NCBI GenBank assembly: GCA_947479755.1
Contig: CANKAM010000017.1
Location: 1-64,000, forward strand
Direction: 5' to 3'
DNA length: 64,000 nucleotides
Source: Bacteroidota bacterium
GTDB lineage: Bacteria; Bacteroidota; Bacteroidia; SXHM01
The notes beneath the pieces were generated by a model. The model was not told where the DNA came from. It ran no database searches and saw only the letters and a list, made by a program, of their open reading frames with translations. The translations under genes were made by a program, and so were the position numbers. Positions 44,487-52,895 of the stretch are shown here, one piece after another. The number at the start of each line of letters is the position of its first letter. Position 1 is the stretch's first letter.

Positions 44487-45707
44487 TTACTTTACTTTCT
44501 TAACTATCAGTGATGAGTTTGTTCCGCCAAACCCAAAAGAATTCGACAAAAATACATCAATATTCTTTTCAATTGTTTTAGAAACAATATTCAGTTTTGC
44601 TGAATCTTCGTCCGGTGTTTCAAAATTGATGTTGGGTGCTACAAATGAATTTTGCATCATCAGCAATGAATACACAATTTCACTTGCACCGGCCATCCAG
44701 CATTCATGCCCTGTCATTGATTTTGTTGAAGTAACAGGACATTTTGCATCACCAAAAACTTCGTGAATGGCGCGTGCTTCAAACATATCACCGATAGGAG
44801 TGGAGGTAGCATGTGCATTGATGTAATCCACATCTTTTACAGAAATACCTGCATCTTTCAGCGACATTTTTAATGAGCGTGCAGAACCTTCAACACTGGG
44901 TTGTGAAATATGTCCGCCATTGCTAGAGAATCCATAGCCTATAACTTCACCCAGAATAGTTGCACCGCGTTTTACAGCATTCTCATAACTTTCTAAAATC
45001 ACCGTTGCAGCACCTCCGCTTGGAACCAGTCCGTCACGGTTTTTATCAAACGGGCGAGATGCTTTGGTAGGCTCATTTTCACGAACAGAAAATGCACTGA
45101 TGCCGTCAAACGCTCCCATGCTGTAAGGATTTACTTCCTGACCACCGCCACAGATAACAGTTTCCTGCATTCCGTGTTTGATTAAAAAATAACCCATGCC
45201 AATAGAATGAGAGCCGCTTGCGCAGGCACCACTAACTGTAAAGTTGATTCCTTTCAATCTGAAAATGGTGGAAAGGTTCATAGTGATGGTTGAGTTCATG
45301 CTCTGAAAAATAGAACCAGAACCCATCAGCGTGGTATCTTTTTTCTGACGCATCACATCAACACCTTCAATTACTGCATGAGCAGTGCTGTCGTTTCCGT
45401 AAAGAATACCTACAATGTTATTATCCAAAAAAGCATCGTCAATCTTTGCCATTTTCAGCGCTTCATCCGTTGCGAGAAAAGCATACTCAGCTTCTTCGGG
45501 CATGGAGTTGCGGAAGCGTCTGTGCAGTTTGTCTTTCAGATTTGGAACAGGCAGAATTCCGGTCAACGCAGAACGGAAGCCCATTTCCTTGCGGATAGCC
45601 TCAAATCCAATTCCTGATTTTCCTTTGAAAAGCGAATCGCGCACCTCTTCCACATTCTGTCCGATGCAGGAATAAACACCAATGCCTGTAATAACTACTC
45701 TGTTCAT
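44487..45707 (-). CDS. beta-ketoacyl-ACP synthase (KAS I/II-like)
   Basis: A 406-residue thiolase-fold condensing enzyme. The catalytic C162 is in SGACASGSHSIG, the two histidines are in NAHATSTPIGD and SMTGHECW, and the tail is SFGFGGTNSSLIV. It is expected to extend the polyene chain on the adjacent ACP using malonyl units. Together with the following FabG-like gene (start one base apart) it provides condensation and keto-reduction. A separate chain-length-factor or second ketosynthase is not seen here. Confidence 0.93.
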   Translation of the reverse strand: MNRVVITGIGVYSCIGQNVEEVRDSLFKGKSGIGFEAIRKEMGFRSALTGILPVPNLKDKLHRRFRNSMPEEAEYAFLATDEALKMAKIDDAFLDNNIVGILYGNDSTAHAVIEGVDVMRQKKDTTLMGSGSIFQSMNSTITMNLSTIFRLKGINFTVSGACASGSHSIGMGYFLIKHGMQETVICGGGQEVNPYSMGAFDGISAFSVRENEPTKASRPFDKNRDGLVPSGGAATVILESYENAVKRGATILGEVIGYGFSSNGGHISQPSVEGSARSLKMSLKDAGISVKDVDYINAHATSTPIGDMFEARAIHEVFGDAKCPVTSTKSMTGHECWMAGASEIVYSLLMMQNSFVAPNINFETPDEDSAKLNIVSKTIEKNIDVFLSNSFGFGGTNSSLIVKKVK

Positions 45708-46436
45708 TTAGGTATAAAGTCCTCCGTTTACATGCAGCACTTCTCCTGTAATGTAGGATGCTTTTGGTGAAGCCAGAAAAGCCACAGCTTCTGCTACTTC
45801 TTCCGGTGTTCCGAAGCGTTGCGCGGGAATAATTTGTTTGTAATCTTTTTCGTCAAAACCTTCCGTCATGTCGGTTTTAATAAAGCCGGGAGCAACTGCG
45901 TTTACGGTGATGTTTCTTCTTCCTAATTCCTGTGCCAGTGCTTTGGTTGCACCAATAACACCTGCTTTTGCTGCTGAATAATTTGTTTGTCCGGGCAAAC
46001 CTTTTACACCTGAAAGTGAAACCACATTTACAATGCGCCCATAGCGTTTTGCAACCATGCCTTTAATTACGGTTCGGGTTACAAAAAAGAAACTGTCTAG
46101 GTTTGTTTTTATAACGCTGTCCCATTCTTCATCTTTCATAAAGGGAAGCAACTGGTCTTTGCGGATGCCTGCATTGTTAATCAATACCTCAACAAACTTG
46201 TCTTTGTTTTCATCTACCCATTTGCCAAGAACGGCTTCAATATCTTCGCGCTTTGAAACATCAAATTTCAAAAGCTCACCTGTTGTTCCTTTTTCTGTAA
46301 CAGCTTGCAAGGTTTGTTTTGCCGCTTCTTTGTTACTCTGGAAATTAATGATAATGTGATACCCCTGTTCAGCAAGTTTCAGGCAAATGGCTTTGCCAAT
46401 ACCACGCGAACCACCTGTTACCAATGCACATTTCAT
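45708..46436 (-). CDS. 3-oxoacyl-ACP reductase (FabG-like)
   Basis: A 242-residue SDR with GGSRGIG (8-14), NNAG (87-90), the catalytic S140 or S142, Y153 and K157 (YSAAK), and the LHVNGGLYT tail of FabG. It reduces 3-ketoacyl-ACP with NAD(P)H. It is adjacent to a ketosynthase and an ACP in the pigment cluster, so it probably serves that pathway. All catalytic residues are present, unlike the damaged SDR at 14024. Confidence 0.95.
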   Translation of the reverse strand: MKCALVTGGSRGIGKAICLKLAEQGYHIIINFQSNKEAAKQTLQAVTEKGTTGELLKFDVSKREDIEAVLGKWVDENKDKFVEVLINNAGIRKDQLLPFMKDEEWDSVIKTNLDSFFFVTRTVIKGMVAKRYGRIVNVVSLSGVKGLPGQTNYSAAKAGVIGATKALAQELGRRNITVNAVAPGFIKTDMTEGFDEKDYKQIIPAQRFGTPEEVAEAVAFLASPKASYITGEVLHVNGGLYT

Positions 46437-46439
46437 AAT

Positions 46440-47303
46440 TTAGAACTTATAAAAAACACCTGCATCAATTGCAGGATAAACATTGGTTTCTGTTTGTGGA
46501 AGAGGGCCACCGCCACCACCACCTGATACATCAGTTATAGGAAAAGAAACACCTGCGCCTAAATTAACGCCTAAATGTTTCCCGAAAATATAATCAGCAC
46601 CTGCAAGCACAGCAGGCCCAAACAGAACATCACTGAACTGTCCTCTGTCACCTGTTTCATAAAGGTAGTAATCATCATCTCTGCCAACCATGCCCATTTG
46701 AAAGTCAACGTAAATCCATTTGTAAACAAATAATTTAACACCAAAATCAAATTGTATTCTTTTTTGGAATGAACCTGTTCCCGGATTTAAAAATGGTCGC
46801 GGATAAACACCTAACCCAGTATGTAAGCCAAAACCTACTATACCGCCAACACGAAACTGAAAACGGGTTCCCGCTCCACCATAACTATTTCCAAAGCCAC
46901 CGCCAAGACTTACATATTTATCGTGACCATTTAGTTGAAACTTAGATTTTGGTTTTTCAGGTTGTTCTTCCTCTTTTTTATCGCCATCAAATGAATAAAC
47001 GTATTGATCATCTTCCGTTGTTTTTTCCGGTGTTTGCTCCTGAACTTTGGTAAAGGCTTCTTCTGTTCCGTCTTGGTATCTTATGGAAATAACATCCTCA
47101 ACATTTACTGTGCGCAAAGGTCCTTCCGGCTGGTCAAACTTCTTAAATTTGATAATTTCCGGAGTGATTTCTTCAACCTTGGCACGATACTCTGAACCAT
47201 CTTTCATATAGATGTAATCCTGCGCCTGTGCAGTAATTGTAATGAAAAAGAAAAGCAAAACAGCACTTACCTTATGCGAAAACATTTTTAAGTGGGCTTT
47301 CAT
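46440..47303 (-). CDS. exported outer-membrane-like protein of the pigment cluster
   Basis: A 287-residue protein with a signal peptide (MFSHKVSAVLLFFFITITAQAQ; the start could be 47303 or the second Met at 47285). The first mature segment DYIYMKDGSEYRAKVEEITPEIIKF is a short beta domain often found in Bacteroidota. A charged linker (about 85-125) and then beta-barrel-like strands ending YPAIDAGVFYKF follow. The gene overlaps the 3' end of the ammonia-lyase gene, so it is transcribed within the same operon. I do not know a specific function; an envelope role in pigment placement is speculation. Confidence 0.8.
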   Translation of the reverse strand: MKAHLKMFSHKVSAVLLFFFITITAQAQDYIYMKDGSEYRAKVEEITPEIIKFKKFDQPEGPLRTVNVEDVISIRYQDGTEEAFTKVQEQTPEKTTEDDQYVYSFDGDKKEEEQPEKPKSKFQLNGHDKYVSLGGGFGNSYGGAGTRFQFRVGGIVGFGLHTGLGVYPRPFLNPGTGSFQKRIQFDFGVKLFVYKWIYVDFQMGMVGRDDDYYLYETGDRGQFSDVLFGPAVLAGADYIFGKHLGVNLGAGVSFPITDVSGGGGGGPLPQTETNVYPAIDAGVFYKF

Positions 47304-48819
47304 TAAGAATTAGGTTTTTTAATTTGGTTAATTCTTCGTTGCGGGGTTTATCGTCTGTAAATTTAGGCGCAATTTTTCTCAAATTTTTGAAAACTTTTTG
47401 TGTCGCAGGTGAAAGTTTGGCTTCAAAGCCAAGATAATCCACTGCCTGCAAGATGGTCATGAATTCAATTGCCAGGATTTCTGCCGTATTATCCACCACT
47501 TTTTTTGTAATCAGTGCAGCGTTGGTTCCCATACTCACAATATCCTGATTGTCGTTGTTGTTAGGAATACTGTGCAGATACATAGGATAAGCCAGCGTTT
47601 GGTTTTCAGCAGTGGTTGAAGTTGCCGTAAACTGAATTCCCTGCATTCCGAAGTTCAGACCGAGTTTACCAAGGTTTACAAAAGGAGGGAGTTTTCCGTT
47701 CAACTTGTCGTTTAGCAAATAGTTCAACTGACGTTCGCACATCATGCTCATTTTTGCTACAGCAATTTTCAGCTTGTCCATTTCAAACGAAACATAATCA
47801 CCGTGGAAGTTACCGCCATGATAAACGTTTTCGTTTTTGTGGTCAATAATTGGGTTGTCGTTTGCTGAGTTTACTTCGTTCAGCAATACGCTTTCTGCAT
47901 TTATAATGGTGTCGTAAACAGGGCCAAGTATTTGCGGAACGCAGCGCAGCGAATAATATTCCTGCACTTTGTCTTTCAATACTTCCACTTCTACTTTTTT
48001 GCTGTACAAGTGGTCTGGACGGTGGCGGATGAGTTTGCTTCCCTTTAAAGCCTGACGCATGGTTTCAGCTATTTTCTTCTGTCCGCTATGGATTTTTGCA
48101 TTGTTCAGTCCTTCTGAAAAGTGGTCGTCAAATGCTTCCACAATCTCGTTAATCATGGAGGATGCAATGATGCTCCACGATAGTAGATTTTGTGATTTAA
48201 GGATATTGATTAATCCAATTCCTGTCATTGCTGCTGTTCCGTTCATCAGCGCAATTCCTTCGCGGATATGGATTTGCAGTGGTTTTATTTTGGCTGATTT
48301 CAACGCAACAGATGCTTTTACTTTTTCGCCTTTGTAAAACACATCACCTTCACCAATCAGGTTAAGCGCAAACTGAGCAAGCTGCACCAAATCACCACTG
48401 GCTCCTACGCTGCCGTGTTCAGGTATGTAAGGGTAAATATCGTTATTGATAAAAGCCACAATGGTTTCAGCAAGGCTTTTGTGAATGCCGGAAAGCCCAA
48501 GCATCAAGGTATTTAAACGCGCCAGCATTACTGCCTTTGCATATTGTTCAGGCAATGGGTTTCCAAGTCCTGAACAATGGCTGCGGATTAAATTGTATTG
48601 CAATGCCAGTTTATCCTTCTCGCTGATGCGGTATTGCGCCATCGGTCCGAAGCTGGTGTTGATTCCGTAAATCAATTTATTGTGCGAAAAATTATCAAGG
48701 AATTTGTGATTTTCTTCCACATTTTTCAATGCCGACTTATCGAGGCTGATTTTGTCACCATCAAATAAAACCGTTTTAAAGTTTCCGAGATTTAAATATC
48801 TGTTACCTATTACTACCAT
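47272..48819 (-). CDS. tyrosine ammonia-lyase (HAL/PAL family)
   Basis: A 515-residue MIO-type ammonia-lyase. The MIO-forming tripeptide is A140-S141-G142 in GSVGASGDLVQLA. Other markers are YGINTSFGPMAQYRI, NLIRSHCSGLG, FHGDYVSFEMDKL and the NNNDNQDIVSMGTN motif. Sequence style and length closely resemble the tyrosine ammonia-lyase of Flavobacterium flexirubin clusters as I recall it, giving 4-coumarate as the aromatic starter. Histidine ammonia-lyase is the alternative, but no hut gene is nearby. It is the first gene of the minus-strand pigment operon. Confidence 0.9.
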   Translation of the reverse strand: MVVIGNRYLNLGNFKTVLFDGDKISLDKSALKNVEENHKFLDNFSHNKLIYGINTSFGPMAQYRISEKDKLALQYNLIRSHCSGLGNPLPEQYAKAVMLARLNTLMLGLSGIHKSLAETIVAFINNDIYPYIPEHGSVGASGDLVQLAQFALNLIGEGDVFYKGEKVKASVALKSAKIKPLQIHIREGIALMNGTAAMTGIGLINILKSQNLLSWSIIASSMINEIVEAFDDHFSEGLNNAKIHSGQKKIAETMRQALKGSKLIRHRPDHLYSKKVEVEVLKDKVQEYYSLRCVPQILGPVYDTIINAESVLLNEVNSANDNPIIDHKNENVYHGGNFHGDYVSFEMDKLKIAVAKMSMMCERQLNYLLNDKLNGKLPPFVNLGKLGLNFGMQGIQFTATSTTAENQTLAYPMYLHSIPNNNDNQDIVSMGTNAALITKKVVDNTAEILAIEFMTILQAVDYLGFEAKLSPATQKVFKNLRKIAPKFTDDKPRNEELTKLKNLILNESPLKNVFA

Positions 48820-48937
48820 CCTGTTTTTTCGAAAAAGGATGCAAGTTTAATGAATTGTTCTTTTGTTTGTAATCGTAAATTAACAATTACAAGGAAAATG
48901 ATTTTAATCAATTAGTCTGTTTGTGGTTGTTAAAATT

Positions 48938-48945
48938 TAATTTTG
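48938..48945 (+). promoter_or_regulatory. candidate -7 element TAATTTTG
   Basis: Full match to TAnnTTTG, 17 nt before the ATG of the FAD enzyme in the divergent gap (48820-48961) of the pigment cluster. TTTG occurs upstream but at a short spacing (14 bases), so the -33 call is weak. Confidence 0.4.
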
Positions 48946-48961
48946 TCCAAAATTTAATGGA

Positions 48962-50200
48962 ATGCAAATAGAAAAGACGGATGTTTTGGTGATTGGTGCA
49001 GGTCCTTCTGGAACTGTAGCCGCCTCTTTAGTAAAGAAAAACGGACTGAATGCGATTATAGTTGAGAAACAGAAATTCCCCCGCTTTGTTATAGGTGAAA
49101 GTTTACTGCCCCGCTGCATGGTTCATCTTGAAGATGCGGGTTTGCTGGATGCTGTTAAAGCGCAGGGATTTCAGGAAAAGTTTGGCGCGAAGTTTTTGAA
49201 AGGTGATAAAATGTGCGATTTCAATTTTTCGGAACAGTTTACCGAAGGCTGGAAATGGACCTGGCAGGTGCCGCGTGCTCAGTTTGACAAAGCGCTGGCT
49301 GATGAAACAGAGAAAAAAGGAGTTCCTGTCTATTACGAAACAGGTGTGGTGGATGTGAAGATGAGCGGAACAGATTCACTTACTACTGTTGAAGATGCTA
49401 CGGGAAACAAAAGACAGATAGAAGCTAAGTTTATTATTGACTCAAGTGGTTACGGACGTGTGTTGCCTAATCTGTTTGATTTGAATAAGCCATCGAATTT
49501 TCCTGCGCGCAAGACATTATTTGCGCATGTAAAAGATGAAAGGCGTCCAAATAATATTGACGGAAACCGTATCACCATCATTGCGCATCATACCGATGTC
49601 TGGATTTGGGTAATCCCCTTTTCAAACGGAAATACTTCACTGGGTTTTGTTGGCAACAACTGGTATTTTGAGAAATTTCCGGGAAGCCCTGAAAAGCAAT
49701 TCAGGGAAATGGTGGAAGAAGTTCCGCATATCAATGAGCGTTTTCGTGATATTGAGTTAGTATTTGAGCCACGCACCATTGAGGGTTGGAGTATTTCGGT
49801 AAAACAGTTTTATGGCGATGGTTATGCCTTGACCGGAAACAGCAGTGAGTTTCTTGACCCCGTATTTTCATCAGGTGTAACATTTGCTACCGAATCGGGT
49901 GCGGTGGCTGCTAAGCTTGCCTGCCGTCAGATTAAAGGAGAAAAAGTGGACTGGGAAAAAGACTTTACCCAACATATGAAACAGGGTGTTGATACCTTCC
50001 GCTCCTATGTTACGGGGTGGTATGACGGCACGTTGCAGGATATTTTCTTCTCGCCCAAAGTGGATTTGAATATTAAAAAGCAGATTTGCTCGGTGCTTGC
50101 GGGTTATGTGTGGGATTTGGATAATCCGTTTGTGAAGAAACACAGCCGCGTTATTGGAAATCTTGCACACCTGGTTAAGATGGAAGCAGGAGCACTTTAG
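48962..50200 (+). CDS. FAD-dependent oxidoreductase, tryptophan-halogenase-like fold
   Basis: A 412-residue flavoprotein. The FAD motif is GAGPSGTVAA near residues 12-21, followed by EKQKFPRFVIGESLLPR, as in flavin-dependent halogenases and geranylgeranyl-reductase relatives. It continues with GNSSEFLDPVFSSGVTFATESG, the second FAD contact. The diagnostic WxWxIP motif of halogenases is partly present (VWIWVIPF). It diverges from the ammonia-lyase gene and likely belongs to the pigment cluster as a halogenase or ring hydroxylase. The activity is not decidable from sequence alone. Confidence 0.85.
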   Translation: MQIEKTDVLVIGAGPSGTVAASLVKKNGLNAIIVEKQKFPRFVIGESLLPRCMVHLEDAGLLDAVKAQGFQEKFGAKFLKGDKMCDFNFSEQFTEGWKWTWQVPRAQFDKALADETEKKGVPVYYETGVVDVKMSGTDSLTTVEDATGNKRQIEAKFIIDSSGYGRVLPNLFDLNKPSNFPARKTLFAHVKDERRPNNIDGNRITIIAHHTDVWIWVIPFSNGNTSLGFVGNNWYFEKFPGSPEKQFREMVEEVPHINERFRDIELVFEPRTIEGWSISVKQFYGDGYALTGNSSEFLDPVFSSGVTFATESGAVAAKLACRQIKGEKVDWEKDFTQHMKQGVDTFRSYVTGWYDGTLQDIFFSPKVDLNIKKQICSVLAGYVWDLDNPFVKKHSRVIGNLAHLVKMEAGAL

Positions 50201-50287
50201 AATATCGAATATCGAACAAGGAATTTAGAATGACTAAGTACACCAAACTTTCTAAATTCTGTGTTCCTTGTTCTATATTCTATATTC
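50201..50287. repeat. inverted pair of heptamer arrays between convergent genes
   Basis: The left arm is AATATCG, AATATCG, AACAAGG, AATTTAG (50201-50228). The right arm, read on the opposite strand, is GAATATA, GAATATA, GAACAAG, GAACACA, GAATTTA. The element starts directly after the TAG stop of the FAD oxidoreductase and encodes the last residues (EYRI) and stop of the minus-strand gene at 50273. Its first 24 bases are identical to part of the mnmH insertion. Confidence 0.9.
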
Positions 50288-51832
50288 ACTTATTTTCTCT
50301 GCAACGCGCTCCCCATCCATAGCAGCAGAAACAATTCCTCCAGCATAACCACCACCTTCACCGCAGGGATACAAGCCTTTTATTTGTGGATGTTGTAAGG
50401 TCTGATGATCTCTCGGAATTCTTACTGGTGATGAAGTACGCGATTCTATTGCAACTACCACCGCTTCATTGGTTATATAGCCCCGCATTTTTTTACCGAA
50501 TTCAATAAAACCTTCGCGCAGGCGGTCTGCTATTACAGGTGGAAGAACATCTTTCAACATCACTGATTTTACTCCGGGCTGATACGATGTTTCGGGAAGG
50601 GCAGGAGAGAGGATGTTTTTTGTGAAATCAACTAAACGCTGAGCGGGTGCGGTCTGTGTTCCACCTGCCGAGGCGCAAATTGCCTGCTCCAATGCCTGCT
50701 GGTATTTCATTCCGGCAAGCGGACCATATTTTTCAAATGCTTTGTAATCTTCAGGTTCAACGGAAACCACAATGCCTGAATTTGCAAAGGGGTTATTGCG
50801 CTTAGAGGGCGACCAGCCGTTGGTTACCACTTCGCCCGGTGCGGTTGCACAAGGTGCAATAATGCCGCCCGGACACATGCAGAACGAGTAAACGCCACGC
50901 CCCTGCACTTGTTGAACTACATTGTAAGGTGCGGCAGGTAAATACGGATGCCGCACATCGCAGTGGTATTGTATTTTGTCAATCAGTTGTTGGGGGTGTT
51001 CTACACGCACACCCATGGCAAAGGGTTTTGCTTCCAACTGAATTCCTTTGCTGTGGAGCAGTTCATAAATATCACGGGCCGAGTGGCCGGTGGCAAGGAT
51101 GAGTGAATCGGCTTCTATTTTATCACCATTCTGAAGGGTAACGCCTTTTACTGTGTTGTCTTTTATCAGAATATCGGTCACCCGTTTTTCGAAATGAATT
51201 TCACCGCCTGCGTTTAAGATAGTTTCGCGGATAGACTCGATAATTCCGGGCAGCTTGTTGGTGCCGATGTGGGGATGCGCATCAATCAGTATTTCTTCGG
51301 TGGCACCGTGTTGAACAAATACGGAGAGGATGCTGCGGATATCGCCCCGCTTGTTGCTGCGGGTATAGAGCTTGCCATCGGAATAGGTGCCGGCACCACC
51401 TTCGCCAAAGCAGTAATTGCTGTCGGGATTTACGATGTGGTCTTTGTGGATGGCTGCTAAATCTCTTCTGCGGTCGCGCACATTTTTTCCGCGCTCGATG
51501 ATGATGGGTTTTCTTCCTTTTTCAATAAGTTTCAATGCGGCAAATAGCCCGGCAGGGCCTGCTCCTACAATGATTACCGGCTTGCCCTTGCTTACGTCAG
51601 AATACTCCTTTCGCTGTATAAAATCATCTTGAATTACTGCTTCGCCTTTGGCAAATACTTCGAAACTGAGGTTAACCTTTACCTGTTTAGAGCGACCGTC
51701 AAACGATCTGCGGATAAGGCGGAAGTAGCCTATCTCTTTTTCAGGAACGTCTGATTTAGCGGCAATGGCTTTTGCCAGCGCTTCATCGGAGGAGGCTGTT
51801 TCGGGGGGTACTACAAGGTCAATTCTTTTCAT
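50273..51832 (-). CDS. FAD-dependent dehydrogenase-like protein (COG2509)
   Basis: A 519-residue flavoprotein. A small N-terminal domain (about 1-90) precedes the FAD-binding motif VGAGPAGLFAALKLIEKGRKP and ERGKNVRDRRRDL. Then come the conserved NYCFGEGGAGTYSDGKLYTR, PHIGTNKLPGI, GHSARDIYELL and the C-terminal YPCGEGGGYAGGIVSAAMDG. This is the widespread COG2509 family without a firmly assigned reaction. I start at the ATG at 51832 (MKRIDLVV); the alternative at 51853 lies in repeat DNA. The C-terminal four residues are encoded by a heptamer repeat. Confidence 0.92.
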   Translation of the reverse strand: MKRIDLVVPPETASSDEALAKAIAAKSDVPEKEIGYFRLIRRSFDGRSKQVKVNLSFEVFAKGEAVIQDDFIQRKEYSDVSKGKPVIIVGAGPAGLFAALKLIEKGRKPIIIERGKNVRDRRRDLAAIHKDHIVNPDSNYCFGEGGAGTYSDGKLYTRSNKRGDIRSILSVFVQHGATEEILIDAHPHIGTNKLPGIIESIRETILNAGGEIHFEKRVTDILIKDNTVKGVTLQNGDKIEADSLILATGHSARDIYELLHSKGIQLEAKPFAMGVRVEHPQQLIDKIQYHCDVRHPYLPAAPYNVVQQVQGRGVYSFCMCPGGIIAPCATAPGEVVTNGWSPSKRNNPFANSGIVVSVEPEDYKAFEKYGPLAGMKYQQALEQAICASAGGTQTAPAQRLVDFTKNILSPALPETSYQPGVKSVMLKDVLPPVIADRLREGFIEFGKKMRGYITNEAVVVAIESRTSSPVRIPRDHQTLQHPQIKGLYPCGEGGGYAGGIVSAAMDGERVAEKISEYRI

Positions 51833-51840
51833 GGTTTTTA

Positions 51841-51904
51841 GGCAAATAGCCAATTAGCCAATTAGTTCCTATGTGGCTAATTTACTATTTGGCTATGTGG
51901 CTTT
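51841..51904. repeat. repeat with inverted partner before the FAD-protein gene
   Basis: GGCAAAT, AGCCAAT, TAGCCAA and TTAG units (7-8 bp) are followed by the inverted form GGCTAATTTACTATTTGGCT. It occupies nearly the whole gap between the COG2509 start and the stop of the LOG gene. Confidence 0.7.
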
Positions 51905-51906
51905 TC

Positions 51907-52623
51907 TTAGAAATTCGGTTTCAGTCTGTGTTTTGCGTAGAAGTTATTGATGTGTTCTACGGCTTCTTCGGGGGTGTCTACCAAGCGAAAGAGGCTAAGG
52001 TCTTCGGGCTTTATGTTTTTTTCTTCTTCCAGCATCACTTCTTCTATCCATTTGAGCAAGCCTCCCCAGAATTTTTTACCTACCAGCACCACGGGAAAGC
52101 GTGCCACTTTTTTGGTTTGAACAAGGGTGAGGGCTTCAAATAATTCATCAAGGGTGCCAAAGCCACCAGGCAATACAATAAAGCCTTGAGAGTATTTCAT
52201 GAACATGACCTTGCGGACAAAGAAATAATCGAACTGCAACATTTTATCGGGATCAATGAATTTATTTCCTTTTTGTTCAAAGGGTAGTTCAATATTGAGA
52301 CCTACGGAGTGACCTCCGCCACGGTTGGCGCCTTTATTGGCGGCTTCCATAATGCCCGGCCCGCCACCCGAAATAACGCCAAAGCCTGATTTGGTAAGGC
52401 GAAAGGCGGTTTCTTCTGCTAATTTGTAATAGGTGTTGTTGGGGTGGGTGCGTGCCGAACCAAAAATGGATACGCAGGGTCCAATACGCGCAAGTTTCTC
52501 AAAACCTTCAACAAACTCGGCCATTACCTTGAATATCATCCAGGAGTCGGTGCTTTTAAGTTCGCTCCAGTCGCGTTTTTCAAATGCCAGGCGTATTTTG
52601 TCTTCTTTTTCTTTGTCGGTCAT
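51907..52623 (-). CDS. LOG-family Rossmann-fold protein
   Basis: A 238-residue protein of the TIGR00730/LOG (lysine decarboxylase-like) family. Markers are GSARTHPNNTYYKLAEETAF, the GGGPGIMEAANKGA loop and PGGFGTLDELFEALTL. LOG proteins are nucleotide 5'-monophosphate phosphoribohydrolases; without the neighbouring genes the substrate cannot be stated. The start is the ATG at 52623 (MTDKEKEDK). The frame stays open upstream through the 21-bp array, adding the spurious CHRLLFR YHRLLFR repeats, so an automatic caller may extend it wrongly. Confidence 0.9.
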   Translation of the reverse strand: MTDKEKEDKIRLAFEKRDWSELKSTDSWMIFKVMAEFVEGFEKLARIGPCVSIFGSARTHPNNTYYKLAEETAFRLTKSGFGVISGGGPGIMEAANKGANRGGGHSVGLNIELPFEQKGNKFIDPDKMLQFDYFFVRKVMFMKYSQGFIVLPGGFGTLDELFEALTLVQTKKVARFPVVLVGKKFWGGLLKWIEEVMLEEEKNIKPEDLSLFRLVDTPEEAVEHINNFYAKHRLKPNF

Positions 52624-52658
52624 GGGGTTTTGTTTAAGGGTGGTAAAGGTAGGGATTA

Positions 52659-52864
52659 GCGGAAATAATCTGTGACAGCGGAACAATAATCTATGGTAGC
52701 GGAACAATAATCTATGACAGCGGGACAATAATCTATCGTAGCGGAACAATTCTATGATAGCGGAACAATAATCTATGACAGCGGGACTATAATCTATGAC
52801 AGCGGGACAATAATCTATGGCAGCGGAACAATAATCTATGATAGAGGAAGTTCGTTCTGCTATG
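52659..52864. repeat. array C: about ten 21-bp units
   Basis: Units GCGGAACAATAATCTATGR-CA (split here at the 19th base) have a 21-bp period; the first and fifth units are 19 bp. The last, divergent unit (GAGGAAGTTCGTTCTGCTA) closely resembles an array B unit (AGGAAGTTCCTTCTTGTCA). The array starts 36 bp upstream of the LOG start codon and ends 32 bp from the Omp85 stop. Confidence 0.92.
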
Positions 52865-52895
52865 GAAAACAGGCAAAAAAGCTTATAAACAGGCT

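Noticed and set aside
47272-48819. Histidine ammonia-lyase of histidine degradation
   Set aside because: No hut genes are nearby, and the gene sits with ACP, ketosynthase and DarA, which fits tyrosine ammonia-lyase of a pigment cluster better.
52624-52749. 42-residue N-terminal extension of the LOG protein
   Set aside because: It is the translation of array C units (CHRLLFR, YHRLLFR); the normal family start is the ATG at 52623.
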